NCBI RefSeq assembly: GCF_036075115.1
Contig: NZ_CP107958.1
Coordinates: 8,494,001-8,558,000, forward strand
From: Streptomyces sp. NBC_00377
GTDB lineage: Bacteria; Actinomycetota; Actinomycetes; Streptomycetales; Streptomycetaceae
DNA length: 64,000 nt
Reading direction: 5' to 3'
A model generated the notes under the pieces. It ran no database searches, was not told the DNA's origin, and saw only the letters and a list, made by a program, of their open reading frames with translations. Position 1 is the first letter of the stretch; every line of letters begins with the position of its first letter. Made by a program: the position numbers and the translations under genes. Shown in pieces: positions 8,518 to 16,680 of the stretch.

Positions 8518-9753
8518 TCACTCCGGGATCGTCGGCTCCAGGGTCTCCCTGGCCCTGGGCAGGATCTTGCTGATGTAGTCCTCGACGGCCGTGCCGAGCC
8601 CGATGTCGTGCTGCGCGTGCTCCGAGAGGTACCAGCGGTGCTCCAGGAGCTCGTGGTAGATCTCCGCCGCGTCCATCTGACCGCGCAGCTCGAGCGGGAC
8701 CGCGCGCACGGTGGGCCGGAAGACGTCCCGGACCCAGCGGTGCGCCAGCACCTCCGGGCGCGCCGCGAGGGGGTCGCCCGGGGCGTAGTCGTCCTGGGTG
8801 GCCATCCAGCTCTCGAGGTCGTTCAGCAGCCGCCGGGCCTGGTTCTCCTCGGTGTCCAGGCCGGTCAGTCGCAGCAGCTGGCGCTGGTGGTGACCGGCGT
8901 CGACGACCTTCGGCACGAAGGTGACCGTGTCGCCGTTGGAGGAGTGCTCGATCTGCATCTCGGCGACGTCGAAACCGAGGTCGTTGAGCCGCCGGATCCG
9001 GCGCTCGATGTACTGGTACTTGCCCGCCGGGTAGACCGAGGTGCGGGTCAGCTCCTGCCACAGCGCCTCGTAGCGGGCGCAGATCTCCCTGCCGAACTCG
9101 ATCGGGTCCACCGACGGGTGCAGCGCCCCGGACGCCTCCAGGTCGAGCAGTTCGCCGCTGATGTTGACGCGGGCGAGGTCGAGGTCGTAATCGCGCTGGC
9201 CGGTGCTCAGCCGGGGGTGCAGGTCGCCGGTCTCGGCGTCGACGAGATAGGCGGCGTAGGCCCCGGCGTCCCGTCGGAACAGCGTGTTGGACAGCGAGCA
9301 GTCGCCCCAGGCGAACCCGGCCAGGTGCAGGCGCACCAGCAGGACTGCGAGGGCGTCCATGAGCCGGTGCATGGTCGCCGGGCGCATCGTCGTCTCGAAC
9401 ATCGAGCGGTACGGCATCGAGCCGCCCAGATGCCGGGTGATCAGCACCGGCTCCAGCGGGGCGCCGCCGTCGTCGGCGCGGCCGGTGACCACGGCCAGCG
9501 GGTCGACGGCGGGGATGCCGAGCCGGTCCAGGTCGCGCAGCAGCTCGTACTCGCGCAGCGCGGGGCGTTCGGCGAGCTCCTTGACGGCGATCACCTCGTC
9601 GCCGGCCCGGGCGTAGCGCACCACGTGGCGGGAGATGCCGCGGGGCAGCGGGACGAGGACCTCCTCGGGCCACTCCTCCAGAGGCAGGTGCCAGGGCAGT
9701 TCCAGCAGGACTGCCGGATGCTCCGGGTTGGTGGCGCTGATCTGCAAAGCCAT
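8518..9753 (-). CDS. DUF4032 protein with kinase-like fold
   Basis: A 411-residue soluble protein of the DUF4032 family, which carries a lipopolysaccharide-kinase/aminoglycoside-kinase-like core. The Lys in VIAVKELAERPALREYE would fit the ATP-binding lysine, and FAWGDCSLSNTLFR followed by YLVDAETGDLH looks like a catalytic loop and metal-binding Asp. The substrate is unknown. It starts 9 bases after the MBL-fold hydrolase stop, so the two are probably cotranscribed. Confidence 0.9.
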   Translation of the reverse strand: MALQISATNPEHPAVLLELPWHLPLEEWPEEVLVPLPRGISRHVVRYARAGDEVIAVKELAERPALREYELLRDLDRLGIPAVDPLAVVTGRADDGGAPLEPVLITRHLGGSMPYRSMFETTMRPATMHRLMDALAVLLVRLHLAGFAWGDCSLSNTLFRRDAGAYAAYLVDAETGDLHPRLSTGQRDYDLDLARVNISGELLDLEASGALHPSVDPIEFGREICARYEALWQELTRTSVYPAGKYQYIERRIRRLNDLGFDVAEMQIEHSSNGDTVTFVPKVVDAGHHQRQLLRLTGLDTEENQARRLLNDLESWMATQDDYAPGDPLAARPEVLAHRWVRDVFRPTVRAVPLELRGQMDAAEIYHELLEHRWYLSEHAQHDIGLGTAVEDYISKILPRARETLEPTIPE

Positions 9754-9762
9754 GGCCTGACC

Positions 9763-10512
9763 TTAGACGGCGCGTTCGCGGGCCTGCTGGGCCGCCGCCT
9801 TCACGGACCCCCGGTGGAGCGGGCCGTGCCCCGGCAGCAGCAGCTCGCCCGACAGCCCTTCGATCACGTCCAGCGAGGTCACCGCGCGGGCGCGCTCGTG
9901 GTGGAACATGTCCGGCAGCAGCTGCGGCCCCCTGAGGCGCGAGGTCGGGTGGCCGCTGACCAGGGCGTCGCCGGAGACGACGACGCCCGCCCACGGAAGG
10001 TGGAAGACGGCGTGGCCGCCGGTGTGGCCGGGGGTGTGCACCGGGACGGGCCGCCCGGGCAGGTCGAGGGGGCCGCCGGCGCCGGGGAACGCCTCGGGCG
10101 CGGTGACCGGGTGCTGCTCGGTGCCGCCGGAGCGCAGGGCGTGCACCGTCCAGGGCAGCACACCGGGCCGCCAGGCGTTCCTCAGCACCTCGCCCACGGT
10201 CACCTGCTGGAGGAACTCCCGGCGGGCGTGCGGCACTTCGGCCTCGTGCAGATACACCGGGGTGCCGTACACCGAGCGGAGGTGCTCCGCGGAGCCCAGG
10301 TGGTCGTTGTGGGCGTGGGTGATCAGTACGGCCGTGACCGCCTCCGGGGAACTGCCCACGGACGCCAGGGAGTCCAGGACCAGCTGCCGGTCTCCCGGGT
10401 AGCCGGTGTCGATGAGGGTGACGGCGTCCCCCTCGGTGAGGATGACCCAGTTGGTGTTGCTGCCGTGCACCAGGTGGATGCCGTCCGCCACTTGCCGTAC
10501 GTCTGCCCGCAT
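9763..10512 (-). CDS. MBL-fold metallo-hydrolase
   Basis: A 249-residue metallo-beta-lactamase-fold hydrolase. Zinc ligands are visible in THAHNDHLGS near residue 80, HTPGHTGGH near 160, and the Asp of VVSGDALVSG, with a final His in LLPGHGPLH. The compact architecture is that of hydroxyacylglutathione hydrolase or lactonase relatives; the substrate is undetermined. It precedes the DUF4032 gene in a likely operon. Confidence 0.92.
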   Translation of the reverse strand: MRADVRQVADGIHLVHGSNTNWVILTEGDAVTLIDTGYPGDRQLVLDSLASVGSSPEAVTAVLITHAHNDHLGSAEHLRSVYGTPVYLHEAEVPHARREFLQQVTVGEVLRNAWRPGVLPWTVHALRSGGTEQHPVTAPEAFPGAGGPLDLPGRPVPVHTPGHTGGHAVFHLPWAGVVVSGDALVSGHPTSRLRGPQLLPDMFHHERARAVTSLDVIEGLSGELLLPGHGPLHRGSVKAAAQQARERAV

Positions 10513-10650
10513 GGCCGTCCCGTGTCCCGGAGATGGTGCTCGAGGTCTGTGCCCGAGGTTCGTGCTCGACGGGGGACAGCAAAGCAGATCGGTGGGCGGA
10601 TGCGGACGGCGGGGCTCCGTACGTCCTCCGGCGCCGGAGGCGGCTCCGTC

Positions 10651-11280
10651 TCACCGCACCCCGTGCGGGCGGAACTGGATGCTGATGCGCGGCCCGGCGG
10701 CGCGGGTGGACTTGGGGACGCAGTGCTCCCAGGTCCGCTGGCAGGAGCCGCCCATCACGATCAGGTCGCCGTGCCCCAGTGGCCGCCGGACCGTCTCGCC
10801 GCCCCGCACCGGGCGCAGCAGCAGGTCGCGCGGGGAGCCCACGGAGAGGATCGCGACCATGGTGTTCTCCCTGGCGCCGCGCCCGATCCGGTCGCCGTGC
10901 CAGGCGACGCTGTCCCGGCCGTCGCGGTAGTGGCACAGGCCGGCGGTGACGAAGGGCTCGCCCAGTTCTCCAGCGTAGTGCGCGGACAGCGCCCGCCGGG
11001 CCTGCGCGAGCACCGGGTGGGGCAGTTCCTCGCCCGCTCCGTAGAACGCCAGCAGGCGTGGTACGTCGACGAGGCTGTCGTACATCTTCCGGCGCTCCGC
11101 GCGCCAGGGCACCTCGGTCGCCAGCTGCTCGAACAGGGCGTCCGATCCGGTGAGCCAGCCCGGGAGGACGTCGATCCAGGCGCCTGCGTCGAGCGGGGTC
11201 CGGCGGATCCCGCCGAGGGAGCCGAGGTGCAGCTCGTCGGTCTGGTCGAAGAGGGAGCCCTGGAGGTGGTGCGCGGTCAT
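10651..11280 (-). CDS. alkB: AlkB-type 2-oxoglutarate/Fe(II) dioxygenase
   Basis: A 209-residue AlkB-family enzyme that oxidatively removes alkyl lesions from DNA or RNA bases. Iron ligands are H and D of AWHGDRIG (near residue 128) and the distal His of RTWEHCVPK; the 2-oxoglutarate-binding Arg is in ISIQFRP at the C-terminus. The GHGDLIVMGG segment is also characteristic. It diverges from a TetR gene across about 150 bases. Length matches bacterial AlkB. Confidence 0.93.
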   Translation of the reverse strand: MTAHHLQGSLFDQTDELHLGSLGGIRRTPLDAGAWIDVLPGWLTGSDALFEQLATEVPWRAERRKMYDSLVDVPRLLAFYGAGEELPHPVLAQARRALSAHYAGELGEPFVTAGLCHYRDGRDSVAWHGDRIGRGARENTMVAILSVGSPRDLLLRPVRGGETVRRPLGHGDLIVMGGSCQRTWEHCVPKSTRAAGPRISIQFRPHGVR

Positions 11281-11381
11281 GGCTCCAGCCTACGCCTTAA
11301 TCGAAAATATGTTCCATCGACTTCCTCGCCGGTGGCGTGGGGCGGTCGCGGGGGCGCTGCGGTCCGGTTCGCGAAAGCTTT

Positions 11382-11416
11382 CGATACAGCGATGTATCGG
11401 ATACATTCCCGTATCG
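11382..11416. promoter_or_regulatory. Double operator, probably for the TetR regulator
   Basis: Two 18-bp palindromes lie end to end sharing one base: CGATACAGCGATGTATCG (11382-11399, perfect 7-bp arms) and GGATACATTCCCGTATCG (11399-11416, GATAC/GTATC arms). They sit 16 bases before the GTG of the TetR gene, immediately upstream of its ribosome-binding site. Size and symmetry fit two TetR dimers; autoregulation is the simplest reading. Confidence 0.7.
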
Positions 11417-11431
11417 AACGGAGGTCCGAGA

Positions 11432-12097
11432 GTGGCGATGGAGCAGGGCCGGCGGCCGGAGCAGCCGGCCGAGGAGAGCGGGCGGACGGCCGGGCGCGTC
11501 ACCAGACGCCGGGTCCGCACCCGCGCGAAGCTGCTCGACGCCGCCTTCGAGGTGTTCGCCGCCAAGGGCTTCGGACGCGTCTCGATCGAGGAGGTCTGCG
11601 AGGCGGCCGGCTACAGCAGGGGCGCCTTCTACTCCAACTTCGACAGCCTGGACGAGCTGTTCTTCGCCCTCTACCGGCAACGGGCCGACCTGATCGCCGA
11701 ACAGGTGGCCGGAGCCCTCGCCCTCGACGGACCCGACCTCGACGTGCCCGCGGCGGTCGACCGGGTCACCGAGGTCCTCCTCCTCGACCTCGACTGGCTC
11801 CTGGTGAAGACGGACTTCCTGGTGCACGCCGCGCGCGCCCCGGACGTCGCCCAGACGCTGCTGGCGCACCGCGCGCGGCTGCGGCGGGCCGTCGCCGACC
11901 GGCTCGCCCGCGCCCGCGGGCTCGCCGCACTGCCTGCCGTGCTCGGCGAGGCCGACAGCGCGGCGCACGCCGTCGTCGCCGCCTACGACGGGGTCACCAC
12001 CCAACTGCTGCTGGACAAGGACGTCGAGGGTGCCCGTGTCTGGCTCAAACAACTGCTCACCGCGCTGCTGACCGACGGCAGCGGCACCCCGCAATGA
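11432..12097 (+). CDS. TetR/AcrR-family transcriptional regulator
   Basis: A 221-residue TetR regulator. The HTH spans about residues 24-70 with SIEEVCEAAGYSRGAFYSNF as recognition region; the C-terminal part is the usual variable ligand-binding helical domain. GTG 11432 is preferred over the ATG two codons later because GGAGG ends 7 bases upstream. The double palindrome just ahead suggests autorepression. It is followed, 28 bases downstream, by an FAD dehydrogenase in the same direction, the likely regulated gene; AlkB diverges. Confidence 0.93.
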   Translation: MAMEQGRRPEQPAEESGRTAGRVTRRRVRTRAKLLDAAFEVFAAKGFGRVSIEEVCEAAGYSRGAFYSNFDSLDELFFALYRQRADLIAEQVAGALALDGPDLDVPAAVDRVTEVLLLDLDWLLVKTDFLVHAARAPDVAQTLLAHRARLRRAVADRLARARGLAALPAVLGEADSAAHAVVAAYDGVTTQLLLDKDVEGARVWLKQLLTALLTDGSGTPQ

Positions 12098-12125
12098 CCA
12101 CTTCAGGAGAAAGGCAGCGGACGCC

Positions 12126-13799
12126 ATGGACGCGGACGTCATCGTCGTCGGAGCGGGCCTCGCGGGTCTGGTCGCGGCGCACGAACTCACCAGCAGGGGC
12201 CGGCGGGTCGCCCTGGTCGACCAGGAGAACGCCGCCAACCTGGGCGGCCAGGCGTTCTGGTCCTTCGGCGGGCTGTTCCTCGTCGACTCCCCCGAGCAGC
12301 GCCGCCTCGGCATCAAGGACTCCTTCGACCTCGCCTGGAGCGACTGGCAGGGGAGCGCTCAGTTCGACCGCACCGACGACGAGGACTCCTGGGCGGTGCG
12401 CTGGGCGCGCGCCTACGTCGAGTTCGCGGCGGGGGAGAAGCGCACCTGGCTCGCCGGACACGGGATCTCGTTCGTGCCGACCGTCGGCTGGGCGGAGCGC
12501 GGCGACCTGCGCGCCGACGGACACGGCAACTCCGTGCCCCGCTTCCACGTCGCCTGGGGTACCGGCACGGGCGTCGTCGACCCCTTCGCCCGCTACGCCA
12601 AGCAGGCCGCGAAGGACGGGCTGCTGACCTTCTACCACCGCCACCGGGTGGACGAGCTGGTCCTCGACGACGGCGCCGCCCGCGGTGTACGCGGCACGGT
12701 CCTCGCCCCCGACGGCTCCGCGCGCGGCGTCGCCTCCAACCGCGACCGCATCGGCGACTTCGAACTGACCGCCCGGGCCGTGGTCGTCACCAGCGGCGGC
12801 ATCGGCGCCGACCACGACATCGTGCGGCGCTACTGGCCCGAGCGGCTGGGCACGCCTCCCCGCGAGATGGTCACCGGTGTCCCCGCCTACGTCGACGGCC
12901 GCATGCTCGACATCAGCGCCGGGGCGGGTGTCCGGCTGGTCAACCGCGACCGCATGTGGCACTACACCGAGGGCATCCGGAACTGGGACCCGATCTGGCC
13001 CGGCCACGGCATCCGCATCCTGCCCGGCCCGTCCTCCCTGTGGTTCGACGCCCTCGGCCGCCGGCTGCCCGACCCCTGCCTGCCGGGCTACGACACCCTC
13101 GGCACGCTCAGGCACCTGCGGACGACGCCGGACATCGCCGAGCACGACCACTCCTGGTTCATCCTCACCCGCAAGATCGTCGAGAAGGAGTTCGCGCTCT
13201 CCGGCTCCGAGCAGAACCCCGACATCACCGCCAAGGACCGCAAGGCGGTCCTGCGCGACCGGCTGCTCGGCAAGGGCGCCCCGGCCCCCGTCCAGGCGTT
13301 CCTCGACCGCGGCGCCGACTTCGTGATCGCCGACACCCTGGACGGTCTCGTCGAGAAGATGAACGGGCTGACCGGGAAGGCGCTGCTCGACGTGGACACC
13401 CTGCGCCGCCAGATCCAGGCCCGCGACCTCCAGATGGCCAACGCCTACAGCAAGGACGCCCAGGTCCAGGGCATCCGCAACGCCCGCCGCTACATCGGCG
13501 ACCGGCTCGGGCGCGTCGCCACCCCGCACCGCGTCCTGGACCCGGAGGCCGGCCCGCTCATCGCCGTCAAGCTGCACGTCCTCACCCGCAAGACCCTGGG
13601 CGGCATCCAGACCGACCTCGACTCGCGCGCCCTGGGCGCCGACGGGCAGCCGGTCGAGGGGCTGTACGCGGCCGGTGAGGTGGCCGGCTTCGGCGGGGGA
13701 GGGGTCCACGGCTACAACGCCCTGGAAGGCACCTTCCTCGGCGGCTGCCTCTTCTCCGGACGCGCGGCGGGACGAGCCGCGGCGAAGCAGACGGGCTGA
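12126..13799 (+). CDS. FAD-binding dehydrogenase (fumarate reductase/KsdD superfamily)
   Basis: A 557-residue flavoprotein. It begins with the dinucleotide fold DVIVVGAGLAGLVAAHEL and ends with a second FAD-contact segment GLYAAGEVAGFGGGGVHGYN and GTFLGGCLFSGRAAG. Length and layout fit the FAD-dependent 3-ketosteroid-delta-1-dehydrogenase/fumarate-reductase-like superfamily; the exact substrate is not readable, and many Streptomyces proteins of this type are simply named FAD-binding dehydrogenase. AGGAG lies upstream of the ATG. Likely in one transcript with the TetR gene. Confidence 0.9.
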   Translation: MDADVIVVGAGLAGLVAAHELTSRGRRVALVDQENAANLGGQAFWSFGGLFLVDSPEQRRLGIKDSFDLAWSDWQGSAQFDRTDDEDSWAVRWARAYVEFAAGEKRTWLAGHGISFVPTVGWAERGDLRADGHGNSVPRFHVAWGTGTGVVDPFARYAKQAAKDGLLTFYHRHRVDELVLDDGAARGVRGTVLAPDGSARGVASNRDRIGDFELTARAVVVTSGGIGADHDIVRRYWPERLGTPPREMVTGVPAYVDGRMLDISAGAGVRLVNRDRMWHYTEGIRNWDPIWPGHGIRILPGPSSLWFDALGRRLPDPCLPGYDTLGTLRHLRTTPDIAEHDHSWFILTRKIVEKEFALSGSEQNPDITAKDRKAVLRDRLLGKGAPAPVQAFLDRGADFVIADTLDGLVEKMNGLTGKALLDVDTLRRQIQARDLQMANAYSKDAQVQGIRNARRYIGDRLGRVATPHRVLDPEAGPLIAVKLHVLTRKTLGGIQTDLDSRALGADGQPVEGLYAAGEVAGFGGGGVHGYNALEGTFLGGCLFSGRAAGRAAAKQTG

Positions 13800-13808
13800 C
13801 CAGAGGCG

Positions 13809-14168
13809 TCAGTGCCGGTCCGCCTCCAGCAGGCGGACCAGCACCGCCGTGTGGCTCTGCTCGGGGGATTTCGCCGAGGTCAGCAGCGTCACCGGCCCCT
13901 CGTGCGTCAACTCACGTACGTGGTCGAGGAGTTCGGCGGCCTCCGGGGCTGCCAGCTCCGCCTCGTAGCGATGCGCGAACTCCTCGTACGACCCCTCGCC
14001 CGCGTGGTACCAGCGGCGCAGGCCGGCGGACGGGGTGAGGCCCTTGGGCCACTCGTCCACCCGCGCCGCCTCCTTGGACACACCGCGCGGCCACAGCCGG
14101 TCGACCAGGACCCGCACACCGTCGTCGGGCTCCGGCGGGTCGTACACGCGACGCACACGGACACTCAT
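13809..14168 (-). CDS. DUF488 family protein
   Basis: A 119-residue protein of the DUF488 (YeaO-like) family: DDGVRVLVDRLWPRGVSKE at the N-terminus, KGLTPSAGLRRWYHA in the middle and LLTSAKSPEQSHTAVL near the end. The biochemical function is not established. It is transcribed towards the FAD dehydrogenase (9 bases between stops) and away from the M1 peptidase. Confidence 0.9.
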   Translation of the reverse strand: MSVRVRRVYDPPEPDDGVRVLVDRLWPRGVSKEAARVDEWPKGLTPSAGLRRWYHAGEGSYEEFAHRYEAELAAPEAAELLDHVRELTHEGPVTLLTSAKSPEQSHTAVLVRLLEADRH

Positions 14169-14254
14169 GGGCGGACCGTCCTCGAGTCGGCGGGTTCCGT
14201 CCGAGCGTAGGCCCGGACACCCGTCGGCACCGCCGGATGTGACCCGAACGAGAA

Positions 14255-14282
14255 GTGAACGGGTACGCGCAGTCCCTAGTCT
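14255..14282 (+). promoter_or_regulatory. Candidate vegetative promoter for the M1 peptidase
   Basis: GTGAAC (14255-14260) and TAGTCT (14277-14282) are separated by 16 bases and match HrdB-type -35/-10 elements moderately well. Transcription would start near 14289, leaving a leader of about 33 bases before the GTG at 14322. A GGGTAC inside the spacer has no GNNT at the right distance. Confidence 0.5.
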
Positions 14283-14321
14283 GGGCATGTCTGACCACCC
14301 GCCACCCCCCCAGGAGCGCAC

Positions 14322-15737
14322 GTGAGACACCCCCGCAGACGCACCACCCTCCCGCGCCGCGAAGCCGTAGCCGCCACCGTCCCGGTCGCCCTGGCGGCGC
14401 TGCTCACGGCGGCCGGGCCCGCCACCGCGGCCGGACCGACCGGCTCCGCCGGCGTCGGCGATCCCTACTTCCCGTCGGCCGGCAACGGCGGCTACCACGT
14501 GGCCCACTACGACCTGACGCTCCGCTACGACCCCGCCACCCGCCACCTCGACGGCAAGGCGGTCCTGACCGCCCGCGCCACCCAGCGGCTGACCCGCTTC
14601 GACCTCGACCTCCAGGGGCTGAAGATCACCGGCCTGACCGTCGACCACGTCAAGGCGGAGCACCGCCGCAACGGCCAGGAACTCGTCGTCACCCCGAAGC
14701 GCGCCCTGCGCAAGGGCGAACGGTTCCAGGTCACGGTCACCTACAACGGCACGCCCGGCCCGGTCACCGACCCCGACGGCTCCCCCGACGGCTGGATCCC
14801 CACCGACGACGGGGCCTTCGTCGCCGGCGAACCCCAGGGCGCCATGACCTGGTTCCCGGCCGACAACCATCCCCTCGACAAGTCCGGCTACGACTTCACG
14901 ATCACCGTCCCCGAGGGCCGCGCCGCCGTCGCCAACGGCGTCCTGCTCGGGCAGCGCACCGCCCACGGCAGGACCACCTTCCACTGGCGGCAGAGCGAAC
15001 CCATGGCCGCCTACCTCGCCACCGCGACCATCGGGAAGTTCAAGGTCCAGCAGTACACGACGCGCGACGGCCTCAAGGTGTACGACGCCGTCGACCCCCG
15101 CGAGGCCGCGGCCGCCGCCCCCGTCCTGAAGCAGCTGCCGTCCGTGCTGAAGTGGGAGAGCGGGCTGTTCGGGCCCTATCCGTTCCGCGCCGCCGGCTCC
15201 ATCGTCGACCACGCCCCGGACGTCGGCTACGCCCTGGAGACCCAGTCGCGGCCCGTGTACGACCGGGCGCCGTCCCTGAGCACCCTCGTCCACGAGAACG
15301 CCCACCAGTGGTTCGGCGACTCCGTCTCCCTCACCTCCTGGAAGGACATCTGGCTCAACGAGGGCTTCGCCACCTACGCCGAGTGGCTCTACGCCGAGCA
15401 GCACGGCGGTGACACCGCCCAGCGGACCTTCGACGCCCTCTACGCCCGCCCGGCCACCGACGGTCTGTGGGCGTTCCCGCCCGGCGACCCCGGCAGCGGC
15501 GCGAACATCTTCGGCACCCCCGTCTACGCCCGCGGCGCCATGACGCTGCACGTCCTGCGCACGACCGTCGGGGACCGTGCCTTCTTCCGCATCCTGCGCG
15601 CCTGGGCCGCAGCCCACCGCCACGGCCACGGCACCACCGCGCAGTTCGAACGGCTCGCCGAGCGGGAGTCCGGCGCGGACCTCGGCGCGCTGCTGCGGAC
15701 CTGGCTGTACGGCCGGGGCAAGCCCGGCACGCCGTAG
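14322..15737 (+). CDS. Secreted M1-family zinc metallopeptidase
   Basis: A 471-residue aminopeptidase-N-like enzyme. Residues 1-~38 form a signal peptide (arginine-rich start, alanine-rich core, ending ATAAG). The gluzincin motif is complete: HENAHQWFGD near 325, then NEGFATYAEW giving the third zinc ligand; QGAMTWFP is a typical substrate-side segment. It is shorter than full-length PepN and lacks the long C-terminal helical domain, like other secreted actinobacterial M1 enzymes. GTG start with CAGGAG upstream. A very stable terminator follows. Confidence 0.93.
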   Translation: MRHPRRRTTLPRREAVAATVPVALAALLTAAGPATAAGPTGSAGVGDPYFPSAGNGGYHVAHYDLTLRYDPATRHLDGKAVLTARATQRLTRFDLDLQGLKITGLTVDHVKAEHRRNGQELVVTPKRALRKGERFQVTVTYNGTPGPVTDPDGSPDGWIPTDDGAFVAGEPQGAMTWFPADNHPLDKSGYDFTITVPEGRAAVANGVLLGQRTAHGRTTFHWRQSEPMAAYLATATIGKFKVQQYTTRDGLKVYDAVDPREAAAAAPVLKQLPSVLKWESGLFGPYPFRAAGSIVDHAPDVGYALETQSRPVYDRAPSLSTLVHENAHQWFGDSVSLTSWKDIWLNEGFATYAEWLYAEQHGGDTAQRTFDALYARPATDGLWAFPPGDPGSGANIFGTPVYARGAMTLHVLRTTVGDRAFFRILRAWAAAHRHGHGTTAQFERLAERESGADLGALLRTWLYGRGKPGTP

Positions 15738-15825
15738 CACCCCGAACGGGGCCCGGAACCTGACGAGTTCCACACACCTGTCGGCGAAGGTCGAACGACG
15801 ATCACACCCCGGCCCGGGCCGCGCC

Positions 15826-15863
15826 GCCCGCCGCGTCCCGCGCGCTCGCGGGACGCGGCGGGC
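15826..15863 (+). terminator. Strong hairpin after the M1 peptidase gene
   Basis: A perfect 17-bp stem, GCCCGCCGCGTCCCGCG (15826-15842) with its complement (15847-15863), closed by a 4-base loop CGCT. It lies 88 bases after the peptidase stop and 118 bases before the response-regulator start. No U tract follows, as is common in Streptomyces. Confidence 0.75.
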
Positions 15864-15981
15864 AGCGGCCTCCCCGGAGCCCCTGCCGTCGGCCTCGCCG
15901 CAGCCGGGCGCCCCGCTGCCGGCCCGGGGCCGTCCCGCACGGTCCTGTCCGCCCGTCCCGCCGAGAGAACGGAGTCGTCGC

Positions 15982-16680
15982 GTGTGCGCTCATGTCCTGG
16001 TCGCCGAGGACGACACGATGCAGGCTGAACTCATCCGCCGCTCGCTGCTCGCCGAGGGCCACACCGCCACCGTCGTGCACGACGGCGCGGCCGCGCTGGA
16101 CGCGGTGCGGCGCAGCCGGCCCGACCTCGTCGTCCTCGACCTCATGCTGCCGGTCATCGACGGCTTCGGGGTGTGCCGGGTGCTGCGCCGGGACGACGAC
16201 GTCCCGGTGCTGATGCTGACCGCCCGCGCGGCCGAGGACGACGTGCTGCTCGGCCTGGAACTGGGCGCCGACGACTACATGACCAAGCCCTACAGCCCGC
16301 GGGAGCTGATGGCCCGCATCCGCACCGTCCTGCGGCGCAGCGGGCGGGCCGGGGACGACCGGCGGGACGACCCCGTCGTACGGGCCGCGGGGCTCGCCGT
16401 CGACCCCGAGCGGCACGAGGTGCGCTGCGCCGGCCGGCCGGTGGAATGCACGCCCGCCGAGTTCCAGATCCTGCTGGCGATGGCCGCCGAACCCGAACGG
16501 GTCTTCTCCCGGAGGCAGTTGCTCCGGTGTACCCGCGGGTTCGACCGTTCCTCGACCGAACGGGCCGTCGACGTGCACATCATGAACCTGCGCCGCAAGA
16601 TCGAGGCCGACCCCCGCAGACCCGTACGGCTGCTCACGGTGTTCGGCGTCGGCTACAAACTCAGCGGCGGCCCCGCGTGA
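15982..16680 (+). CDS. OmpR-family response regulator
   Basis: A 232-residue response regulator. Receiver residues are visible: EDD at the start, phospho-Asp in LVVLDLMLP, Thr in LMLTAR and Lys in MTKPYSP. The winged-helix domain has STERAVDVHIMNLRRKIE and the final VFGVGYKL. GTG 15982 follows ACGGAG at proper spacing. It overlaps the kinase gene by GTGA, so the two form a classical translationally coupled two-component system. Confidence 0.95.
   Translation: MCAHVLVAEDDTMQAELIRRSLLAEGHTATVVHDGAAALDAVRRSRPDLVVLDLMLPVIDGFGVCRVLRRDDDVPVLMLTARAAEDDVLLGLELGADDYMTKPYSPRELMARIRTVLRRSGRAGDDRRDDPVVRAAGLAVDPERHEVRCAGRPVECTPAEFQILLAMAAEPERVFSRRQLLRCTRGFDRSSTERAVDVHIMNLRRKIEADPRRPVRLLTVFGVGYKLSGGPA

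Noticed and set aside
8608..12627. A 1,339-codon plus-strand frame
   Set aside because: Covers DUF4032, MBL and AlkB genes on the other strand and TetR in another frame; no coherent protein.
14261..14266. GGGTAC as a SigB-type -10 for the M1 peptidase
   Set aside because: No GNNT lies 14-16 bases upstream; the GTGAAC/TAGTCT pair explains the site better.
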